Of a DNA stretch of 64,000 bases, positions 59,385-64,000 are shown piece after piece (within the stretch, counting starts at the first letter, position 1; every line of letters starts with the position of its first letter). The stretch covers positions 469,501-533,500 of the forward strand of contig CAJNDS010001902.1 of assembly GCA_905221605.1 (NCBI GenBank). Direction: 5' to 3'. The position numbers and the translations under genes are program-made. This DNA comes from Symbiodinium natans (Eukaryota > Sar > Dinophyceae > Suessiales > Symbiodiniaceae). Under the pieces are notes generated by a model that saw nothing but the letters and a program-made list of their open reading frames with translations, made no database searches and was not told the DNA's origin.

Positions 59385-60203
59385 GTGAGCTGCGGCGCCC
59401 GGAATGGGCCTGCTATTCGGAGATGCGCGCTGCCCTCCCCTGTTTCTTGGAGCTGTATGACAAGCGTCCCATTCAGAACAACCTGGGTGGCATGCAGGTT
59501 GACCACTCCTTTGCCATGTTCTTCACGCTGCGCAAGCTCCGCCCCAAAGTGGTGATCGAAAGCGGTGCCTTCCGTGGCCACGGAACGTGGATCATCAAGC
59601 AGGCGCTGCCTGATGCTCGCATCATCTCACTCGATCCGGAGGTTGAACCATACAGGAGGCTGGATGGGGTGGAGTACAAGCTGAAAGGCAGCTTCAGAGA
59701 CGTTGCCAAGATCGATTGGAAATCCGAGGGTGTTGACCCCGCGGAGACCATCATGTTCATTGATGACCATCAGAGCGGCTACAGACGCATTCTGGAGCTG
59801 ATGTCGCAGGGCTTCACGCGCTTCATCTTCGACGACAATTACCCCTACAACAAAGGGGACAACTACTCCCTGAAGAAAGTCTGCGAGATCGAGAGACAGT
59901 CTTTGTGGCGGGGCACGGTCGTCGACAACTTTTCCAAAGCCAAGTACAGCGTGACCTGGGAGTACCACCTGAAACATGCCAACTTTCTGCCCAAGCTTTT
60001 CCGAACTTACTACGAGTTTCCCCCGCTGGCCTCGCGGGAGCTCTCCGGGGCGACGTGGGATCCGGATCACACAACGGCGCCGATCGTGTCGGATCCGGCG
60101 CTTTTCAAGTCCCTGGGACTGGCGGCGACCCGTGCGAAGGATCGGACTCAGATGCACACGTACACGCACTGGCTGTACGTGGAGATCAACAGCGATCTGG
60201 GCG
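59385..60203 (+). CDS. Class I SAM-methyltransferase-like exon, copy 3
   Basis: 819 bases after a TTTAG acceptor to the GT donor; protein as in copies 1 and 2. Downstream the sequence is unrelated to the spacer after copies 1 and 2, so the duplication unit (about 1.87 kb) ends here. Any remaining 3' exon of the gene is not visible. Confidence 0.75.
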
Positions 60204-60639
60204 GTGAGGTCCCCCCCAGCTTGGCCTGAACGGTGTCAAAGTCACACTCGGCAGTTGCTCGTGGGCTGGGTATGTGCAAGGTGTCCAAAGAGCTGCCGTT
60301 GCTGCCTCACTTGTTGAGTTCGACTACTGCTAAGTTATATTGTATGCTCTCGAGCAATGTCGGGAATTTAGGCTTTAGTGATTTCGGGGGTCCAAGGCAT
60401 TGTTGGGCCGAGGAGCCCTACAGAGGGGGCAGGGTGCTGGCTTTCGGAGTTTGGGGCAACGGTCGAGGGAGTGGGCGGAGAGTAAAAATAGTTTCATCTG
60501 GCAGTGGCGTAGTGGTAGCAGTCGTCGTAGTAGTCTTTATAGAGCCGCTCACGTGGGCCACTATGGGGGCTTATACCTTGAGGCCTCGTACCTTCGCAGA
60601 CCCCATCTCACAAGCACGGTGTACGATAAAAAAACCCAA

Positions 60640-61118
60640 CAAAACCCAAACCCTAAACCCCAAACCCTGGACCCCAAACCCTAAACCCCAAACCCTGGAC
60701 CCCAAACCCTAAACCCCAAACCCTAAACCCTAACCCCGAACCCCCAACCCTATTCTAATTCTTAAGGCGCCTCTATTGGGCAAAGCTCCCATCGGCATCT
60801 TGAGGCTGCGGTGCTCGTCGCTTGGGTGGCTCTCGGCCAGGGCAAGCTGCTAAACATGAACCCTAAACCCTGAACCCTGAACCCTAAACCCTGAACCCTA
60901 AACCCTAATCCCTGAACCCTGAACCCTAAACCCTGAACCCTGAACCCTAAACCCTAAACCCTAAACCCTAAACCCTAACCCCTAATCCCTGAACCCTGAA
61001 CCCTAAACCCTGAACCCAAAACCCAAACCCTAAACCCTAAACCCTCAACCCTAAACCCAAACCCCAAACCCTAAACCCTAAACCCTAAACCCCTAACGCC
61101 TAAACCCTAAACCCGAAA
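60640..61118 (-). repeat. Telomere-like arrays with CCCTGAA and CCCCAAA variants
   Basis: 60640-60745 and 60855-61118. The second alternates CCCTGAA and CCCTAAA units. Between them, 60749-60778 resembles 466-497 (30 bp, about 26 matches). Confidence 0.95.
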
Positions 61119-61429
61119 CAGGGATGCTGGGTTTGCAGTTGGGCGGGGGGCGGGGGGGGTGGAGCAGGCTTCATCCCAAAGAACAAACACCGACATCATT
61201 CGTATCTGGGGTCGAGCGAAGAAAGCATCTTTGCGACAAGTTGCCAAGCTTACTAGTGTTTTGGAGTGCTGACAAAGTTGCTCGTCTTGCAGGTTCTTCT
61301 TGGGGTTTTGACCACGCAACCGTGCTCAACACGACAATGAAAGGTATCTAAGCACGGCCCCTGGCAGGCACTGTCACTTTGTTTATGCTGTTTGGCTCGT
61401 GTCCGGCGAAGTCCATCGTCCCTTGTTGG
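61119..61429. other. No gene recognised
   Basis: Unique-looking sequence between a telomere-like array and the hairpin element. Confidence 0.4.
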
Positions 61430-61523
61430 GATGTTCCCCCTTACAAACAGTCCTGATTATTGTGATTATACCAGGGAGTACTATAATGCCTATGAAGGAC
61501 TGTTGGTATAAGGGGGAACATCT
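61430..61523. mobile_element. Small hairpin MITE, copy 1
   Basis: 94 bp with terminal inverted repeats of about 24 bp (GATGTTCCCCCTTA... at 61430, matching the reverse complement of 61498-61523). Confidence 0.7.
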
Positions 61524-61829
61524 CAAGTCCCTTGTGAGGTCTTCTTGTTGCTTTATCTGGGGCTCAAGTATCCAAATGAGCATTCGGCCATGTTGGTGGC
61601 AGCTTGCGCCGTTCTTGGCCATGTGCCTCAGGTGCCTTGTCAGTATTTTAAAATGCCTGAAGGTAGACGTAGCCGATGTTAGAAGAAACAGAAGCGAATA
61701 ATGGCATTTGTGACAAGAGTAGCAGCAACAGTCGTAGACATAATTATCGGAATACCTGTACGCGTCTTGAGAACGGTGATAGTTGCAACTATTGTAGTAT
61801 TCGAAGCCAGTGTATGACGAAGAGGATGT

Positions 61830-62215
61830 TCATGCGAGTAAAATTTCGAATAGTCTGGATAGTAAGAAGAGTAAGAATAAGAAAAGCAAGAAGCGTATTT
61901 AGAGTAAGAAGAGTTACAAGAGTAAGAATAGAAAGAAGAGAAAGAAGAGTAAGAAAAGAGGAAGAGAAAGAAGAGTAACAAGAGCAAGAAGAGTATGTGG
62001 AGTAAGAGTAAAAGCAGTAAGAGAGAAGAGTAAGAAGAGCATGAAGAGTAAGAAGAGTAAGAAGAGGAAGAAGAGTAAAAATAGGAAGATGAGGATCGCA
62101 ATACCTTCGCAGAGTAGCAAGAGTAAGAAGAGCAAGTAAGAAGAGCAAGAGGAGTAAGAGGAGTAAGAAGGGTAAGAAGAGTAAGAAGAGTAAGAGAAGT
62201 AAGCAGAGAGTATGA
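61830..62215 (+). repeat. (GTAAGA/AGAAGA)n purine-rich tract
   Basis: Imperfect repeats of GTAAGAAGA and AGAGTAAGA. Minus-strand open frames (Ser/Leu/Tyr-rich) are artefacts of the repeat. Confidence 0.9.
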
Positions 62216-62347
62216 AGAGGAAGATGATACGAAGAGCAAGTTGACCAGCCATCACAACGAGCCTGGCAGTCATAGCAATCACGGAACATTTTGCATAATC
62301 ATTGCGGTCATAGACGTCAAACACGTGTAGTTTTGGACTTGCTTGAA

Positions 62348-62580
62348 TATAACACCCTAAACCCGAATACCCTAATACCCTAATTCTCCACTACCCTGAC
62401 ACCCTCATCCCTAATCCTGAATACCCTATCACCCCAAACCCTCACCCGAAACCCTAAACCCTAAACCCTAAACCCTAAACCCTACACCCTAAACCCTAAA
62501 CCCTAAACCCTAAACCCTAAACCCTAAACCCTAAACCTAACCCCTAAGCCCTAAACCCTAAACCCCAAACCCATACTTTT
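62348..62580 (-). repeat. Telomere-like CCCTAAA array, left half of an inverted pair
   Basis: CCCTAAA orientation with degenerate edges. Confidence 0.95.
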
Positions 62581-62667
62581 CCAATGACCTGTTTCTCAGG
62601 TGGCGCGTTGCATCGCTCACGCTGGTGCAGGTGCGGGTTACGCAATCGAGCCATGCCAGGGCTTCCG

Positions 62668-62938
62668 AGGGTTTAGGGTTTAGGGTTTAGGGTTTAGGGT
62701 TGAGGGTTTAGGGTTTAGGGGTTTAGGGTTTTCGGTTTAGGGTTTTGGGGTTTTAGGGTTTAGGGTTTTAGGGTTTAGGGTTTAGGGTTTAGGGGTTTTA
62801 GGGTTTCGGGATTTCAGGTTTTAGGGTTTAGGGTTTTAGGGTTTAGGGTTCTAGGGTTTTCGGGTTTAGGGTCTAGGGTTTTCGGGTTTCGAGGTTTCGG
62901 GTTTTAGGGTTTAGGGTTTTAGGGTTTAGGAGCTTAAA
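62668..62938 (+). repeat. Telomere-like TTTAGGG array, right half of an inverted pair
   Basis: TTTAGGG orientation with TTTTAGGG and TTTCGGG variants; faces the preceding array across an 88-bp spacer. Confidence 0.95.
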
Positions 62939-63291
62939 CCAAGAAAATCAAGCCCAGTCTACCAACAAGAACATGCAGAAAGCTCTAAAACGTGCAACAC
63001 AAAAACTTAAGTGACAGGCTCCAAGATTGCCACACAGGCCCCAACAAACGCTAGTAGCAGAGGCCCCACAATGGCCTCATGACCATGCCAAACAGATTGT
63101 TTTAGGGTTTAGGGTTTTGGGGGCCTTCCCAAAAGAATCCGAAACCCAACAGCTAGGCCCTCTACCGCAATTTCTACCGGGATGTAGAATTGGATTCTGA
63201 CAGCGGTGCTCCGGTCGGCACGGGCATATGGAGCTTCCGCATTTACCAGACAATGTCCCACGGAACGCACGCGAAAGAAGACTTTGAAAGG

Positions 63292-63378
63292 CCCCCTTAT
63301 ACTAGCAGTCCTTGATAGAGATTATAGTACCCCCTATTGTAATCCGTATTAATGACTGTTAGTATAAGGGGGAACATC
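63292..63378. mobile_element. Small hairpin MITE, copy 2
   Basis: 87 bp with terminal repeats CCCCCTTATACTAGCAGTC and the reverse complement of ATGACTGTTAGTATAAGGGG; the same ends as 61430-61523 with a diverged middle. Confidence 0.7.
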
Positions 63379-63470
63379 CCAAAAGCTACCCCAAGTTCAG
63401 CTGCACAGTGACCCTTGTCATTTTCGCTTGGAGATGAATAGAAACTCGAAAGCCAAAAGCCTAAACCCTA

Positions 63471-63915
63471 TAAACCTCATCAACCTTAAACCCTAAACCC
63501 TAAACCCTAAACCCTAAACCCTTAACAAACCCTTTAAACTCGACCCTAAACCCTTTAATCCCGATAGACCCCTGAGGCCCGATAAACCCTATCAACACCT
63601 ATAACCCTACACCCTAGAGCCCTAAACCCTCAAACCCCCAACCCCAAACCCTGGAATCCCATAAGCCCTATAGACGCTCCCTGGAATCCTAAAAAAAAAC
63701 CCTAAACCCTAAACCCTAAAACCTGGAATCCTACAAGCCCTGAGCCCGACAAAAAGCACCCCAAGCCCTAAGCCCTAAGCCCTAAACCCTAAACCCGAAA
63801 CCCTAAACCCTAAACCCTGAAAGTCCGTAAGCCCTAAACCCTAAACCCTAAACCCCTCTAAGCCCTAAACCCTAAACATCCCTAAACCCTAAACCCTAAA
63901 CCCTAAACCCTAAAA
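63471..63915 (-). repeat. Telomere-like CCCTAAA tracts
   Basis: Interrupted arrays in CCCTAAA orientation running to near the right end of the window. No gene recognised between them or in the final 80 bases. Confidence 0.9.
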
Positions 63916-64000
63916 CCCAACAATGGGAAGCCTCTCGAGATGGACCCGAGGCCGCGTTAACGCCCTTTCCAGGAGACCCAAGCTTCGAAGGCGAGCGCAA

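Noticed and set aside
61679-62324. Ser/Leu/Tyr-rich minus-strand ORFs up to 186 codons
   Set aside because: They are translations of the (GTAAGA)n purine tract.
1-64000. Window edges as true chromosome ends (telomeres)
   Set aside because: Telomere-like arrays occur throughout, in both orientations and degenerate, and coding exons lie outside the outermost array at the left edge.

Overview
The window looks like nuclear DNA of a dinoflagellate, most likely Symbiodiniaceae-like. Four things support this: TTTAGGG-type repeats scattered in both orientations, DIRS-like tyrosine-recombinase retroelements with CCCH/CCHC Gag proteins, a decayed match (19 of 22 bases) to the dinoflagellate spliced leader, and genes whose introns fit GT or GC donors. 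No bacterial operons, CRISPR arrays or rRNA genes were seen. Most of the window is transposable elements and repeats.

Layout. 1-4090 (minus): 5' part of a multi-exon gene for a secreted, solute-binding-protein-like receptor, followed by a Cys-rich exon and running off the left edge; its introns are filled with telomere-like repeats. 5.5-10.4 kb (minus): decayed DIRS-like element (RT/RNase H, then tyrosine recombinase) with nested direct repeats. 10.4-25.25 kb (minus): a giant LINE-like retrotransposon. It has an 8.5-kb ORF (zinc-binding motifs, a Tpt1/KptA RNA 2'-phosphotransferase domain, a duplicated module, the first half of an AP-type endonuclease) and a 5.8-kb ORF (second half of the endonuclease, reverse transcriptase, C2H2 fingers, a PIP-box-like motif, a USP-type deubiquitinase). 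The element carries about twenty copies of a small covarying palindrome, GYGGAGNCCRC. 25.3-31.8 kb (minus): a DIRS-like element with three open ORFs in the unusual order recombinase, Gag, RT/RNase H. 32.2-33.5 kb: frameshifted Gag. 34-44 kb: repeats, mostly decayed, including nested inverted copies and tandem arrays. 44.9-49.5 kb (plus): a third DIRS-like element with most of its RT deleted. 49.7-54.6 kb: direct repeats, spliced-leader relic, fold-back DNA, a degenerate minisatellite and microsatellites. 55.4-60.2 kb (plus): three tandem copies of a methyltransferase-like exon. 60.6-64 kb: dense telomere-like arrays with two copies of a small hairpin MITE.

The most unusual object is the 10.9-25.25 kb LINE. 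It combines an RNA-repair-type domain (Tpt1) and a protein-deubiquitinating domain (USP) with standard LINE enzymes, and its palindromes tend to lie between modules and near two reading-frame switches. All homology calls come from reading motifs by eye; no database search was possible.
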